DNA from: Reticulitermes speratus
Lineage: Eukaryota; Arthropoda; Insecta; Blattodea; Rhinotermitidae
DNA length: 64,000 nt
Direction of reading: 5' to 3'
NCBI GenBank assembly: GCA_021186555.1
Contig: JAJKFL010000005.1
Coordinates: forward strand, 47,053,635 to 47,117,634
In this document: one piece after another, positions 42,216-53,251 of the stretch
Numbering within the stretch: position 1 is the first letter of the stretch
How the letters are laid out: every line of letters starts with the position of its first letter
The notes under the pieces: model-generated
Told to the model about the DNA's origin: nothing
Seen by the model: only the letters and a program-made list of their open reading frames with translations
Database searches by the model: none
Program-made: the position numbers and the translations under genes

Positions 42216-42869
42216 TTATACACAGCATCAGTGACGAATATTAAGCAGGGGAAAAAACCGAAGTACTTCGAGAAAAACGTGTCCCTGGGCTCCTACCCGG
42301 ACCTCCGTGGTGACAGACCATCCAAAAACCGCCTTAAGCCATGTCACGATATCCCCACACACTCAAACCCCATTCATGCAAGACCCATTTTAATACTAAT
42401 CCTTCCCATCTACACCTAGGTCTCTCAAATGGTGTCTTCCTTTCAGATTTACCGGCGAAAATGTTACATTTATTTGTATCTCTCCCACTGCCTGCTATAT
42501 GTCCAACAAATATTACGTTACGGCAGGGTCGTTAGGCGTGGCTTCAATACACAGCAGAATACACTTCAGCGGTGCTGGCTGGATACGTCTCACGCACTTC
42601 GGCCTTCAGGCAGCCGTGCTACCAAAACAACGAGTGGGCGAATGTGCGGTAGGCAGATATGAGTCGCTGAGGACCATGGGTATCCACGCAATGTTGACAA
42701 TGGCTCCATCTTGCTGAAATCCTAGAGGCACATTACGGTGACGCCGTCATTAGCCAGTAACTTTTCCAGCGCAGTTGATGCGTACTCGTTCATTTCTCAG
42801 CTTGATGACAGGACCAGTCAGCCAACTCTGTGCAGCAGGGGTCATCGTTATCAGCCTGCGTCGCTCCAG

Positions 42870-43095
42870 TCAAGAAATTCCCTACATTTTGTTGACGGCG
42901 GAACTGCATTACCGTGTTCACAACCGTCCGCCACCGGTTCCAACCCTAAGCCGAGCAAGATAAATCCATTCCACAACCCGCAATACATATTTCTTGAAGA
43001 TCCTTTGTAGTATTATTCTCCCAGCGACGCCTAGCTCTTGCAAATGGTGTGTATCCTTCGGGTTTTGCCACCAAAACCCCTGCGCATGCATTGCT
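42870..43095 (-). pseudogene. LINE C-terminal remnant
   Basis: On minus the frames give PFARARRRWENN, then KDLQE, CGMDLSCSA and NRWRTVVNTVMQFRRQQNVG with NFLTG. That is the arginine-rich, W-containing terminus of the LINE also seen at 57420. Frameshifts break it at least twice. Confidence 0.7.
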
Positions 43096-43740
43096 CTTCT
43101 CCCCCAAACCTTGTCGCTCAACTCAGTAATATGATTCCACATTATGAAGTTCTCTACGGCACATGCTGTACAAAACACAATAATAATTCTCTAAACTTAC
43201 ACAGTGATGGTCGTTTTTACCTCTGAACAAATATATCACAGTAAACCCGGTCTCAGATGAAGACCGCTTACCCCCCTAAATTTACAACCCCCTATTGTGA
43301 CCTTACTGTCATAAAATACTTTCCACTCCTCAAGACAAGTTTACATTGTTACATATTTTCAGGACCTCTCGGAATGTCTTAATAGCAGTGCTGTAAAATG
43401 TTGAAGTGATGGAAGGGCAGTAAATACAGCACGCACTGTGTATACAAGCGGTACACACTGATTCAAGTCACAGAGGCGTTGATACTGTCTTCTGGCCTTC
43501 GCTCTTCTGCGATGTTTCTTTTTTTTTCGAGTCGTTTATACTCATTTCTGAGTGTCGTGACCCTACTGGCACGAAGCCATAGGTTGTCATGGAAGAATTT
43601 ACCAGCGGTGGTTTCCCGTTGCCTTCCGCCGTGTACGATTCTATTCATCCTGATAGGACCGCTAGAGCCCTCTAGCAGCCGATCAGGAGACGTGGGCGAG
43701 AAATGGCCGCTAAATTTTGCTTACGAAACATCTCTATGCC

Positions 43741-43865
43741 CGTAAGGTTCTTTTACATGCCGTAAATCTACGACATGGGACCGACGGCTTTACTTCCCCT
43801 CCGAAGGAAGTTGTGCTACGGATTTTTATCACCCTTAAAAATCCATCTACCTCGGCCGGAGCTGG
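43741..43865 (-). mobile_element. SINE-like body fragment
   Basis: AGGTTCTTTTACATGCCGTA, CGACATGGGACCGACGGCTT and TTGTGCTACGGATTTTTATC form a conserved block that I recall as a widespread arthropod repeat. The preceding minus frame at 43463-43648 (NLWLRASRVTTLRNEYKRL) may be part of another transposon. Confidence 0.5.
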
Positions 43866-43978
43866 TTACCGACGTTTCGGGACAGCCTATCGTTCCCATC
43901 TTCACGGGTCAATTACCAACCTACGCCGCGTAACATCCCTGAAGAGCGAAGGCCTCAAATACACCGCGATGTATGCCT
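43866..43978. mobile_element. Fold-back element B1, half
   Basis: TTACCGACGTTTCGGGACAG, then CATCTTCACGGGTCAATTAC and CTACGCCGCGTAACATCCCT. Only one full arm is left. Confidence 0.7.
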
Positions 43979-44171
43979 GAAATATTGCATAGTGTCTTCT
44001 GTTATATAACGCAGTACAGTACAACAATGTTTACCAGAAGTTTAGACAGAACCAGCCGCCTCCATCTTCCTAACACGTCACAAACCTGAAGACACAGGAA
44101 CATCAAATCAATCTCACACGCACGAGTACCCAACATCTACATTCTTAAAACACCTGGGGTTCTCATAGCTG

Positions 44172-44266
44172 CGTGAAAATTGCGTTCTTGTAGGATGTGG
44201 TATGTAATAAGGTACAAGTTCACCAACGTTTCGAAGCATCCTGCTGCTTCCATCTTCTGAGAACTA
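44172..44266. mobile_element. Fold-back element fragment
   Basis: TTCACCAACGTTTCGAAGCA followed by CCTGCTGCTTCCATCTTCTG is the reverse of the CAGAAGATGGAAGCAGCAGG...CGAAACGTTGG arm. Confidence 0.55.
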
Positions 44267-44444
44267 AACGAAAATACACTATGCCGCAACTTGGTTACTG
44301 TAAACAGGTATAAAGGCCAACTACGAGTAATATCTGTCATTTACACCGTCTCCTTTATTCCTTCTCTCCTCCTTTTTACACCCATTCCTCCTACTCTTCT
44401 CCCTACTTCCTTTCGTCACAGACAAAGCAATGTACCGTCTACAA

Positions 44445-44908
44445 CAGTAGTATTCAACCTTTTTTTGTTCGCGTACCCCCAGATATAATTTATCTTCAAC
44501 TTTGTACCCCCAAAGTTGTTGGTGCATAATTCAAGTTATACATAGTCTATAATCTACATTTAAAATAAGTTAAATAAATTACATCCAAAATAATGTATTA
44601 AATAACAAATATATTATTGCCTATCATACAAAAATTAATAAAGGAACAAAGGTATTTTAGCAAGGCAAAATTATATGCACTATGTGGAATAAAATGAAAG
44701 TAGCTGCCCAGATAAGAATCGCATAAAGGATAGAGAGAGAGAGAGAGAAAATGGCGCTCCCAAATCGCATGTCCTTACTCGTATGTCCGGGTCTCTTGTG
44801 GCTAACCCTAAATCTGACCCTGATTATTCAGTGTTTATCATGAAATAATGTTTATTTTTTTATTTTACGTACCCCCGGGGGTACGCTTACCCAGGCTGAA
44901 TACCACTG
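44445..44908 (-). mobile_element. hAT-like MITE, inverted second copy
   Basis: CAGTAGTATTCAACCTTTTT at left and GCTGAATACCACTG at right. The interior is the inverse of 35880-36368, including the (GA)n run and GGTACGTAAAA-type words. Flanks GTCTACAA and GTCCACAG match at six of eight positions, fitting an older 8-bp duplication. Confidence 0.88.
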
Positions 44909-45279
44909 GTCCACAGTCTACATGCTCCAGTGCCGACTGGTTCACCACAAACATCACGAATCCCACGAAAATGAACCCTCTAAAGTCGAAAACCTCCGCT
45001 TTATGGTCCGTTTTGTAAAACAATTGCCAATTAACCTTCTGGGTTAGAGTAATGCCTGGGAATATACTGGCTTCATGGAATAAAAGCCTCGACTACATTT
45101 CAGAAACGATTATATCTTCTTTTTTTTACTCTTTATCCTGTTTTACATTCCCGTTTTCCCCGGGGTGTTAAACATAATTGCGCATCCATCAAAGGGGAGG
45201 AGCTAGTAGCATGGGGCACTGGCCTAATGGAAATTTTAAAACTTGGAGGTCACGCAGGTTCTGTTTCTCATGGGAGGAT

Positions 45280-45420
45280 GAGACACAGTGGATTGGAATG
45301 GAAGAATAAAAGGAAAGGAAGGAAAGCAAGTCGTCTGGGAGGGGTAGGTAGACAAGGATATACGGAAGATGGAGAGGTAGAGGCTGGGAAGAACTAGACT
45401 GGACACGGTTGGGTCTGGGA
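45280..45420. repeat. Homopurine-rich tract
   Basis: AAAGGAAAGGAAGGAAAGCA and GGAAGATGGAGAGGTAGAGG dominate about 140 bp on the plus strand. Similar tracts lie at 53935-54075, 55535-55610 and 5955-6050, and pyrimidine ones at 26000, 26740, 44340 and 57630. Confidence 0.6.
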
Positions 45421-45544
45421 AACACGAACTACCTTGAGAAATAAAAACCAGCAAGGCCGACTGTTTGTCCTTGGAACTGTCAGAGGGAAAGAAGTTTGGG
45501 CAGGCACCTTCCAAAGAATAAAACCATGACTGCTGCAGTCAGTA

Positions 45545-46255
45545 CAGTGACTAGGCTACAGACTGCAACACAGTGAAACTGAGTTCTATTCCCGGACAGG
45601 TCAAAAGACTGTCTCCTCTCTACAGGGTCGAGAACGGCTCTAGGGGCCCGTCCTGTTACTTAAGTACCGGTCACTCCTGGCTCTGGGGGCCCGTCCTGTT
45701 ACTTAAGTATCGGCCACTCCTGGCTCTGGGGGCCCCTCTGTTACGTAAGTATCGGTCATTCCTGGCTCTGGGGGCCCGCCCTGTTACGTATCGGTCACTC
45801 CTGGCTCAAGGGTCCCGCCCTATTACGCAAATACAGGTCACTCCTGGCTCTGGGGGGCCCGCCCTATTACGCAAGTACAGGTCACTCCTGGCTCTTGGGG
45901 CCCGCCCTATTACGCAAATACAGGTCACTCCTGGCTCTGGGGGCCCGCCCTATTACGCAAGTACAGGTCACTCCTGGCTCTGGGGGCCCGCCCTATTACG
46001 CAAGTACAGGTCACTCCTGGCTCTGGGGGCCCGCCCTATGACGCAAGGGCAGGTCACTCCTGGCTCTGGGGGCCCGCCCTGTTACGTTTCAGTCACTCCT
46101 GGCTCTGAGGGCCCGCCTTATTACGTAAGTACCGGTCACTTCTTCCCCGCGAGTTAAAGCGGTCAGGGGTCAGGTTGACCACACTCTCAATCTAGTGAAA
46201 ATGCGACGAATACGTGGTGCTAACCTCCACTACCCCAGTACACGCTGAAGAAGAT
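45545..46255 (+). mobile_element. SINE-B expanded by an internal VNTR
   Basis: The head TGAGTTCTATTCCCGGACAG (decayed B-box) is at 45580-45600. The 3' part CGAGTTAAAGCGGTCAGGGG and TCTAGTGAAAATGCGACG begins at 46149. In between the normal short middle is replaced by a tandem array (45625-46147). The two SINE halves are in the same orientation and order, so the array arose inside the element. Confidence 0.8.
45625..46147 (+). repeat. 43-bp VNTR, about 12 copies
   Basis: The unit is GGTCACTCCTGGCTCTGGGG then GCCCGCCCTATTACGCAAGT and ACA. Early copies have GTTACTTAAGTACC, later ones ATTACGCAAGTACA. The 194-aa plus frame here, with LALGARP and TPGSGGP repeats, is VNTR translation and not a protein. 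Confidence 0.93.
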
Positions 46256-46394
46256 ACTGGCTGGATCTGTCCCATGACAGCTCTCAAGAGAAATCTGTTG
46301 CTCCAGCCCAGCCAACAGTCAGCACTGCGCCGGCTGTGCTACATTTGTAAGCACGTCTCTCAGGTGGTAGAAAAGGCAAAACTGTCCCTGTCCA

Positions 46395-46622
46395 AACTAT
46401 GAAGGCAGAATGGGGGAGAAGAGGTATAACTCCACTCATTTTTAACCTCGATACTATATGGAGGTCAGTGGTTAACTGCACGCCCGGGTCGCTTTATCCC
46501 GGGAAATCAAACGCCCGGGTACCCATTGAACAGAAGGATGGGTGGGCCCCGGATCCTGTCTGAACGTTTTGCAGACAAGAAAAAAATATTTTTCCTACCG
46601 GGATTCGAACCCCGGACCGGCC
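46395..46622 (-). mobile_element. SINE-B
   Basis: ACTATGAAGGCAGAATGGGG, ATAACTCCACTCATTTTTAA, CGCCCGGGTCGCTTTATCCC and CCGGGATTCGAACCCCGGAC lie in minus order. The A-box end is missing. A (TCA)n tract follows at 46759-46783. Confidence 0.85.
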
Positions 46623-47049
46623 AGCCAGCAGCTTTCACAGGTGGTCCCTTGCCATTGGGTTTCCTGCACGAACCTCTGCATAGACTTCTCAGTTCTCCAT
46701 ACTTACTGTTTCTTGACCAGACTAACGTCGTTACCTTCCGTTACACAGGACTCAAAGTGTCATCATCATCATCATCATCACCACAATAACGTCTCGTTGT
46801 GTCATCGGACATCAACATGAGGCTTTGAACCGGAACAACACCGCCAGATGTGTCCGGTTTAGGAAGTCGTGCTGGGAATGGAATGTCCTTTCACCGCCAC
46901 CTGGAGCGCTGGAGACAGTGAGTCCACATCCTCCACGTGGCCAGTATGCTTCCTCTGATCCCCACACCGAAACGCTCAATGCTTACCAAGACAGTGTTTT
47001 GGAAAAGGAAGGCAGAGAGAGAGTTACACGTGGGAAAATTTATCACATG

Positions 47050-47700
47050 TGACATATGGCAAATGAAATGTGGTCGTCCTTGAACTTGGGACAATAAACG
47101 CGGATATTTTCTCTTTGGGTGTCCGAATTCCTATGAAACACCCAGATGCACGGCAAACAATAACTTTGCTTTGATCGATGGTCCCACTTAACTTACACAG
47201 CGAAGTGTTAACTCCGGCTTGGTGCTAAAAGGACCAACAGCATGTTTCGCCAGAACTTCTAGACAGTATGCTGATCGTTTCAGAACTTCTAATTCGGTTA
47301 CTTTCGCGTTAAAGCATTTTAAATGACAATACAGATAGCGGTGTCTTAATTTTTGTTCTAATACAGTGGTTACTTAGGTTCCTAGTTTGGATCTGAGACT
47401 TGCACAATGGCCAAAATGCAGATTGTCCACTGGCCAGGACACCTTGCAATCTGGAACGTGGGTTATAACACCGTATAAACATTATAAAGTCCGTGATGGG
47501 CCGGACATGTAGCTGGATCGCAAAAGAAACATGGCGTCACAGCAAGTTAACTGTAGACAGGACAAGTACAGTATAATATTACAATGGAGCTTGTTTAGTA
47601 GTATGTGAGCACCGGAGGTGGATAGTACTGGCTGAGGATCGTGTCCAATGACGCGATTTGGTATTAGAGGTGTTACAGTCCAAGTTCTGTTACGAGAAAA
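47050..47700. other. No gene seen
   Basis: About 650 bp with no repeat family and no meaningful frame recognised. CAGAACTTCTA recurs at 47252 and 47282. Confidence 0.4.
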
Positions 47701-47734
47701 TTGGTTGGTTCAGGCCTGGATTGCTTCTGCTTGC

Positions 47735-47780
47735 CTGAAGATGGAGGCAGAATGTTTCTCCGAAACATTAATAACCACCT
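47735..47780 (+). ncRNA. Hammerhead-like motif in fold-back arm
   Basis: CTGAAGA (47735-47741) satisfies CUGANGA. Helix II has GGAG/CTCC flanking GCAGAATGTTT, and GAAA is at 47762-47765. After GAAAC the sequence ATTAATAACC gives no clear helix III. Confidence 0.4.
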
Positions 47781-47996
47781 ACTAGTCTGTACGGGATCAA
47801 CCCAAAGACCACATCACAAAGGCCCCTTAGGTACTTGTTCGGCCGAACAGACTTTTTTCATAAGGGCAGTTAATTAGTTAATCTTCATTTGATAAATTAA
47901 TATGACAGTTAGTTGATCACCTACTCTGGGTAGCTCACTGACTACTTAGCTACTGAGTCGTGTATTTATCTGTTTATACGTTTCTGGTTTATTTAA

Positions 47997-48283
47997 GGGT
48001 GGGCCGGCATAGCTCAGTAGGTATAGCGACACGCTATGGGCTGGACGGTCCGGGGATCGAATCCCGATGGAGGCGAGATTTTCCGTACCCGTCCAAACCG
48101 GCCCTGGGGCCTCCTGTACAATGGGTGACGGGTCTCATTCCCGGAGGTAAAGCGGCCGGGGCGTGGCGTTCAGCACCCACTCCCGTATAGTGCCGAGGTT
48201 AAAGAAAGGGTAGAACTGTATCTGTACTCCCCTCTGGGCCTTCATGGCCTGTTCTAGGATGACCTTTACCTTTATCTTTCACC
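47997..48283 (+). mobile_element. SINE-B, full length, 15-bp duplication
   Basis: GGGCCGGCATAGCTCAGTAG, GGGGATCGAATCCCGATGGA, GGTAAAGCGGCCGGGGCGTG and TTCATGGCCTGTTCTAGGAT, then a CTTTACCTTTATCTTTCACC tail. TTCTGGTTTATTTAA (47982-47996) is repeated as TTCTGGCTTATTTAA (48284-48298). Confidence 0.95.
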
Positions 48284-48449
48284 TTCTGGCTTATTTAACG
48301 AAGTCGGTAGCTCAGACATATAGCGCTGAATGGCTGAATGAATGAGATATGATGCGAGAGCAAGAGAGGTTTGGACCTAACGTGAGGTAACATCCCGGCC
48401 AAAGAGCCCAGGTCACTCGTCAGCTTCACAGTCAACTCATTTATTTTTC

Positions 48450-48770
48450 GAGTGATAAAATCAAGAAGAATGAGATGGGTGGGGCATGTGGCACGTATGG
48501 GAGACAGGTGAGGTGCATACAGGGTTCTGGGAGACCTGAGGGGAAAAGACCACTTGGAAGACCTAGGCGTCGATGGATTATGATATTACAAAAGAATCTT
48601 CAAGAATTGGGATGAGGGCACGAACTGGACTGACCTGGCTCAGGATAGGGGCAGGTGACGGGCCTTGTGAATGCGGTTATGAACCTTCGTGTTTCATAAA
48701 ATGAGGGGAATTTCTTGTCTAGCTGAGGACCTGTTCGCTTCTCAGGAAGAATTCTGCTCCATGGAGTTAT
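48450..48770 (+). pseudogene. LINE C-terminal remnant and 3' end
   Basis: AGAATGAGATGGGTGGGGCA reads RMRWVGHVARMGD. A GRPR-type arginine segment follows, then IFKNWDEG and WTDLAQDRGR. GAGGGGAATTTCTTGTCTAG and CTCTGCTCCATGGAGTTA-like sequence (48745-48766) close it. Two or more frameshifts are present. Confidence 0.8.
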
Positions 48771-49334
48771 TCATTTCTTTATTAACCTATTTATTATTGT
48801 TATTCAATAAATCTGCAGGCAGCTCAGTGGGTTTAGTGGACACCGGAGCGATCCTGGCGTAATCTGAGACCCTGATCCTGCTAGGCAGCTCCTCAGTTCG
48901 CCAGTTATCTACTCAACTAGTACGCCTGTAATGAGTTTCCCATAAAAACACGAATGTTTGTGTTCACTACGGCCTTTCGCACACAGCGAGGTCCCTGCAA
49001 AGTGCTCGGTTCCCCCTACTCTGCTCAGATACTGCACCCCGACAAGACGTGGCCATGTGGAAGAATACCTCGTTCCAGATAAATGCCATTACACGCAGCC
49101 AAGTGTTTATTGTTCGGTGGCCAAGTGGATTCAGGCGTCCTGAGCTGACTTTTAGAAAGGCGCGAGGATGTGTGTCACGAAACGCCACGCCATGTATCCT
49201 ACTTTACAGCGAGCATTCATTCGACAGGCTGTCGTTACTCGGAATTTGTGCGTAACAAAGCAGAGTTCATCGGGGCGCACAGACGTAATCAGGGTAAGGA
49301 CTATGCGTACACCGGGACAGTCACACACTTGGGC

Positions 49335-49398
49335 GACGGCGGCGGCGGCAGCAGCAGCAGCAATAATAATAATAACAATAATAATAATAATAATAATG
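49335..49398. repeat. GGC/AGC/AAT compound microsatellite
   Basis: GGCGGCGGCAGCAGCAGCAG runs into ATAATAATAACAATAATAAT. Poly-Ala, poly-Ile and poly-Asn frames here are artefacts. Confidence 0.95.
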
Positions 49399-49914
49399 AC
49401 GATTCTTGACAAACTTAAGAATATCGTATATCAAAGGTGACGGTAAAACTGGGACGACAAATACAATGATAACATCATTAAATCACGGAAAGGATGATGA
49501 TACGGGCAGCCATGTAGCACGGACAGGAGATACGAGAGGTGCCATGCAAAAAAAAAAAGTGGGGCCCCTAGGCGTAGTTCGGTGGTTAATATTCAAACAG
49601 GTCTTAAAGAAACACATGGGACTGTGTGCAATGTATTTATCTAGTTCACGGCAGGCCTCAAGAGGTGGGCTCTTGTGAGCACAGCAATGATCCTTGGGGT
49701 GCGGGAGAGCCTGGGAATTTCTGGACAAGCTGGGCGACTACTAGCATCTCAAGCACACTTCTGCTGAATGGAGCTGCTGTTGCTGCTGCTGATGCTGATG
49801 ATGACGGCGGCGACGGAGGAGGAGGAGGGACAAGGAGGGTGAGCAGGAGAAAACTCTACCTCTATAACAGGGACAAATTAAAGACTATTCGTGATTTCAG
49901 GCTTCCGGAGCGAT

Positions 49915-50160
49915 GTTGAGGAGATCTACGCTCTTCGGGGATATTACGCAGCGTCGAGAGGTAATCCTTTACCGACGTTTCGGGACAACGTATCGGTCCC
50001 ATCTTCAAGGGTCAAGAACTTCAAGAAGAGAGAAAAAGAGATTTTTTTTCCTGGACTTCTTGACCTTTGAAGATGGGACCGATACGTTATCCCGAAACGT
50101 CGGTAAAGAATTGCTACTCGACGCTGCGTAATATCCCAGAAGAGCGCAGATCTCATCAAA
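49915..50160. mobile_element. Fold-back element B1, long-arm copy
   Basis: GAGATCTACGCTCTTCGGGG pairs with CCCAGAAGAGCGCAGATCTC. GTAATCCTTTACCGACGTTT pairs with AAACGTCGGTAAAGAATTGC. The loop region contains AAGAGAGAAAAAGAG. Frames on both strands mirror each other because of the palindrome. Confidence 0.9.
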
Positions 50161-50274
50161 TTAAAGACTGGTTGTTTCTGCATTATACGGCCAATTTACT
50201 ACATGTTCCGACATTAAAACCTCTGCGTTTACCTACAAAATGCATTTATGTCTCGCATGATTGTTATACATAAT

Positions 50275-50375
50275 AAAGATCGATTATTTCCCTGCACAGC
50301 ATTAACCACTTGATCGCTGTAATTGAAATGCGGCATTCTTTGTGCGAGGCAAGAACTAAATTTTCAAAACTTTGC
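50275..50375 (+). repeat. Dispersed repeat D fragment
   Basis: AGATCGATTATTTCCCTGCA, CAGCATTAACCACTTGATCG and TTGTGCGAGGCAAGAACT follow the 113-bp unit order. Confidence 0.6.
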
Positions 50376-51412
50376 TTTCATGAATTTCAGATTTCACAGG
50401 TTTGTCCGAAGAAACCGCCACATGTATCGGCAATTTAACAAGCAGAGATATGGTTAAGAGAAGGAGAAAAAACGAAGCAAGCCTTAAGTTGTGTGCTTTG
50501 TTCGTTAAGACTCCTTGCATCAGAGTAGGTCACGGAATTGAAATGTCTCTGAAGTGACTTGAATCACGAACCGCAAACAAATGCATTTCGTATCCTACGC
50601 CAGGCACGATTCTTCTGTCTTTTCTCCAATTTCACAACCCGGATACATTTCAAACGAGTGCGCTTCATTTGTCACAGCCGAGCTTCTTTGTTTCGACACC
50701 AGGGTCGCTGATCTCCCACATTCATTTCATGTATTTTCCATGCGGCCAGCTCGACTTTTGCAACTGTTTGTGTCCGAGAAAATCACAAGTACTTTCTTTG
50801 AACCTGACTCAAATACAGACTGTTACGCCCTGATCTGTGATTCGCTGTGGGCTCTGCTTGCTTTGATAATATCTTTGACACTTAAACATGTTTCGTTATG
50901 AACAGTTACAATCCAGCTACAATCCCACAACGAAGACCCTGACTGTCGACTTGGCAAATAACAGATTGCCACGTCCTTCCGTGCGCCACTATCGCCTATG
51001 AAGCAGGTTCCCTTGTACTCCCGTGTTACGACAACCACCGTTTCAATTCAATTCAATTCAATTAAGCATATAGTTTCACTTTTCATTTGTTTCTTTATTC
51101 AACTCCGTCAACATGTGCTAATGCATGGTCACGCCCTTTCTGCACTATATAACAGACCGTATTTCCCAACAGCCAGCAATGTTCTCTTGTCAAATCCGAA
51201 CACAATGTGCAGCTTCAGGCGTATGTACGAGGTGCACGAAGGACGCCCAACTTTGTGACACTTTCACCGTACAACATTGCGTACTAATGTGAAGTAAGCT
51301 GCAGACAAAGCAGATGCAAAGTTACTTACCGATCTGTTCGTGATCGTAATTTAGATTTATTTGTATCTTCATGTGGTATACGAGGAGGTCACGTGCATGG
51401 AACACATTAACG
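50376..51412. other. No gene seen
   Basis: A plus frame at 50581-50901 (106 aa) is among the longer non-repeat frames but has no known domain. A strong donor-like GTAAGT on minus at about 51325-51330 has no supporting exon. (ATTCA)n is at 51045-51066. Confidence 0.4.
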
Positions 51413-51423
51413 TAAATCGCACT

Positions 51424-51714
51424 AAGGCCTTGCCGTGGCTCAGGCGGTTAGTCGCCGGCCTCTCACCGCGGAGGCCCGGGTTCGATCCCGGGTCAGTCCA
51501 TGTGGAATTTGTGGTGGACAAAGTGGTACTAGGACAGGATTTTCCCCCCGAGTACTTCGGATTTCCCCTGTCAATTTCATTCCACCGGTGTTCCGTTACT
51601 TTGAAAAATGAAAAAAAAAACTGACCTTTCTCTTCATCTTCATCACAGGGTCGCACAATAAGCCTTAAGGCTGCGGTGCGTCCGTAGCATCGTGCTGCGG
51701 GGCCCTTCTCAAAA
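51424..51714 (+). mobile_element. SINE-C, full-length reference copy
   Basis: GGCCTTGCCGTGGCTCAGGC, B-box CCGGGTTCGATCCCGGGTCA, GTGGTGGACAAAGTGGTACT, AGTACTTCGGATTTCCCC, TTCATTCCACCGGTGTTCCG and TAAGGCTGCGGTGCGTCCGT, ending GGGGCCCTTCTC and an A-tract. AAATCGCA flanks both ends. Confidence 0.95.
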
Positions 51715-51741
51715 AAATCGCAATGAACCGTAACTTTTCTT

Positions 51742-51957
51742 TCCTTCCAATAGCTCAACAGCCCCTTGTGGGGCCTAGGTCCGCTCACTGTCGAGGCTTC
51801 GCGATCACACTCAAACACACCACACTCGGTAGGACTCCTCTGGACGAGTGACCAGCCCGTCGCAGAGACCTCTACCTGACAAGACACAACACTCATAAGA
51901 GACATACATTCATTCTCCCCGTGGGATTCGAACTCAATATCCCAGCAAGCGAGAGGA
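51742..51957 (-). mobile_element. SINE-A, head truncated
   Basis: CCAATAGCTCAACAGCCCCT, GGTAGGACTCCTCTGGACGA and GTGGGATTCGAACTCAATAT lie on minus. The GGCCACTGGGATCGG end is missing after AGCAAGCGAG. Confidence 0.88.
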
Positions 51958-52040
51958 AAATGTGTGCCCCCGTCAGTAATCGAACCCCAATCATCTCCCG
52001 TCCACACCACGGTCTAGCTACTACACTACCCCGCCTCGCT
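51958..52040 (-). mobile_element. tRNA-like SINE head
   Basis: On minus, GCGGGGTAGTGTAGTAGCTA has A-box character and GGGGTTCGATTACTGACG is the B-box. It cannot be folded confidently as a tRNA and sits in a SINE cluster. Confidence 0.55.
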
Positions 52041-52464
52041 GCAGAAGATCAGTTCACAGATTTACCGTACTGATGTCCTTAAAACGAACTAGGCGAATTC
52101 TTCCCTGTCACAACGAAGCGTAACACGTGTATCCTGTTACTATGCAAACAGTCAATTGGCAGCGCCAGTGTCAACGTGCCTCAAGTGCTCTTTAAACACT
52201 GGACGCTCGCTCATTCGTCACAGATCAATACAGTGCAGTAAGACAACGCAACACACACACTAACCTACTCCACTACAGTCTGTAGACACTTCTACCGCCA
52301 AAAGCAACAGAAGCAAAACACGTACAAAGACACGAAGCACAAGCTACAAGTAGAGCAGAGCCATTCTTGGGAAGCCGATAGTTGCTCAGCTGACCAAGAA
52401 ATTGAATTACCGTGTTCACAAAAGTCGTGCTGATACCTATACTGCGCGAACTGATACATTAGGC

Positions 52465-52585
52465 TAGTCTGTGTGGGATTTTTGGTGGAAAAAAGGCAAT
52501 TAAATAGGTTTCCCTCAAGAGTTTCGGCTCTCCTTTGTCAGTATCATTCCACCAGTGCTTTATACATTTCATTCACCTACTACCG
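52465..52585 (+). mobile_element. SINE-C fragment
   Basis: CTAGTCTGTGTGGGATTTTT, GGTTTCCCTCAAGAGTTTCG and CATTCCACCAGTGCT keep SINE-C order. A (TTTA)n run follows at 52667-52695. Confidence 0.6.
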
Positions 52586-52954
52586 ATCATACAACTGGTA
52601 TCTTCGTTACACAAAAATTTCTAACATCGATGTGAATGTTATCCCTACATCTCCTCCCTTCAATCTTTTATTTATTTATTTATTTATTTATTTAAAGATG
52701 CTGTCAGTAGCAGCGTTAAGTGGTAGGCTTAACAGAAAATAATAAATTGTAAAGATCGCTGAAAACAGCAATCGTGGTGACATTTGAACTACTACAGTCC
52801 TCGTCCTATAACATTGCCTTCAAACAAAATTATTTTACAAAGAAGACAGTTACGTCCCAGACAACAAGTCGCCATCCCATTTGTTTCAAGAAGCGACGTA
52901 TGTATACCTACGCGAAGTACGTGTACACATATTATGTGGGAGGATAATATTAAA

Positions 52955-53127
52955 ACGAATCTTTAAAAATACGAAAGGAAGAGGACTGGATTCATTTCAC
53001 TCAAAACAGCGAGCAGTGCCGGGCTCTTTGGACCTTCGGATTATCCTAACAGGCGGAGAATTTATCATCTGAACTGAGCTAAACGCGTATTAGCTTCTCA
53101 AAAACAACTCTGCTCAATGGAGGTGAC
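52955..53127 (+). pseudogene. LINE 3' end, old
   Basis: CGAATCTTTAAAAATACGAA reads RIFKNTK and GLDSFHSKQR, a decayed IFKKWD...W terminus. TTAGCTTCTCAAAAACAACT and CTGCTCAATGGAGG are the 3' end. Confidence 0.6.
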
Positions 53128-53251
53128 AGATAAATGTTTCGTTACCATGACTGCGGGCCGATGATGTCTTGTCGTTCTTGAAACTCACCTGTAACAAAAG
53201 AATGAAATCTATAAACACAATGAAGCAAACAAGCGAACTGCAATGTATAAG

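Noticed and set aside
43463..43648. 61-aa minus frame (NLWLRASRVTTLRNEYKRL)
   Set aside because: It looks peptide-like, but I can only guess that it belongs to a transposon; not enough to call.
45573..46157. 194-aa repetitive open frame
   Set aside because: It is a readthrough of a 43-bp VNTR; the period is not a multiple of three, so all three frames are open.
50581..50901. 106-aa plus frame outside recognised repeats
   Set aside because: No domain recognised; composition fits a chance frame.
51320..51390. Strong donor ATCGGTAAGTAAC on minus as Drak upstream exon
   Set aside because: The phase could fit, but the encoded residues show no kinase similarity and stops lie close upstream.
51369..52010. 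213-aa minus-strand open frame, the longest in the window
   Set aside because: It runs through a SINE-C and an inverted SINE-A; the peptide is translated SINE.
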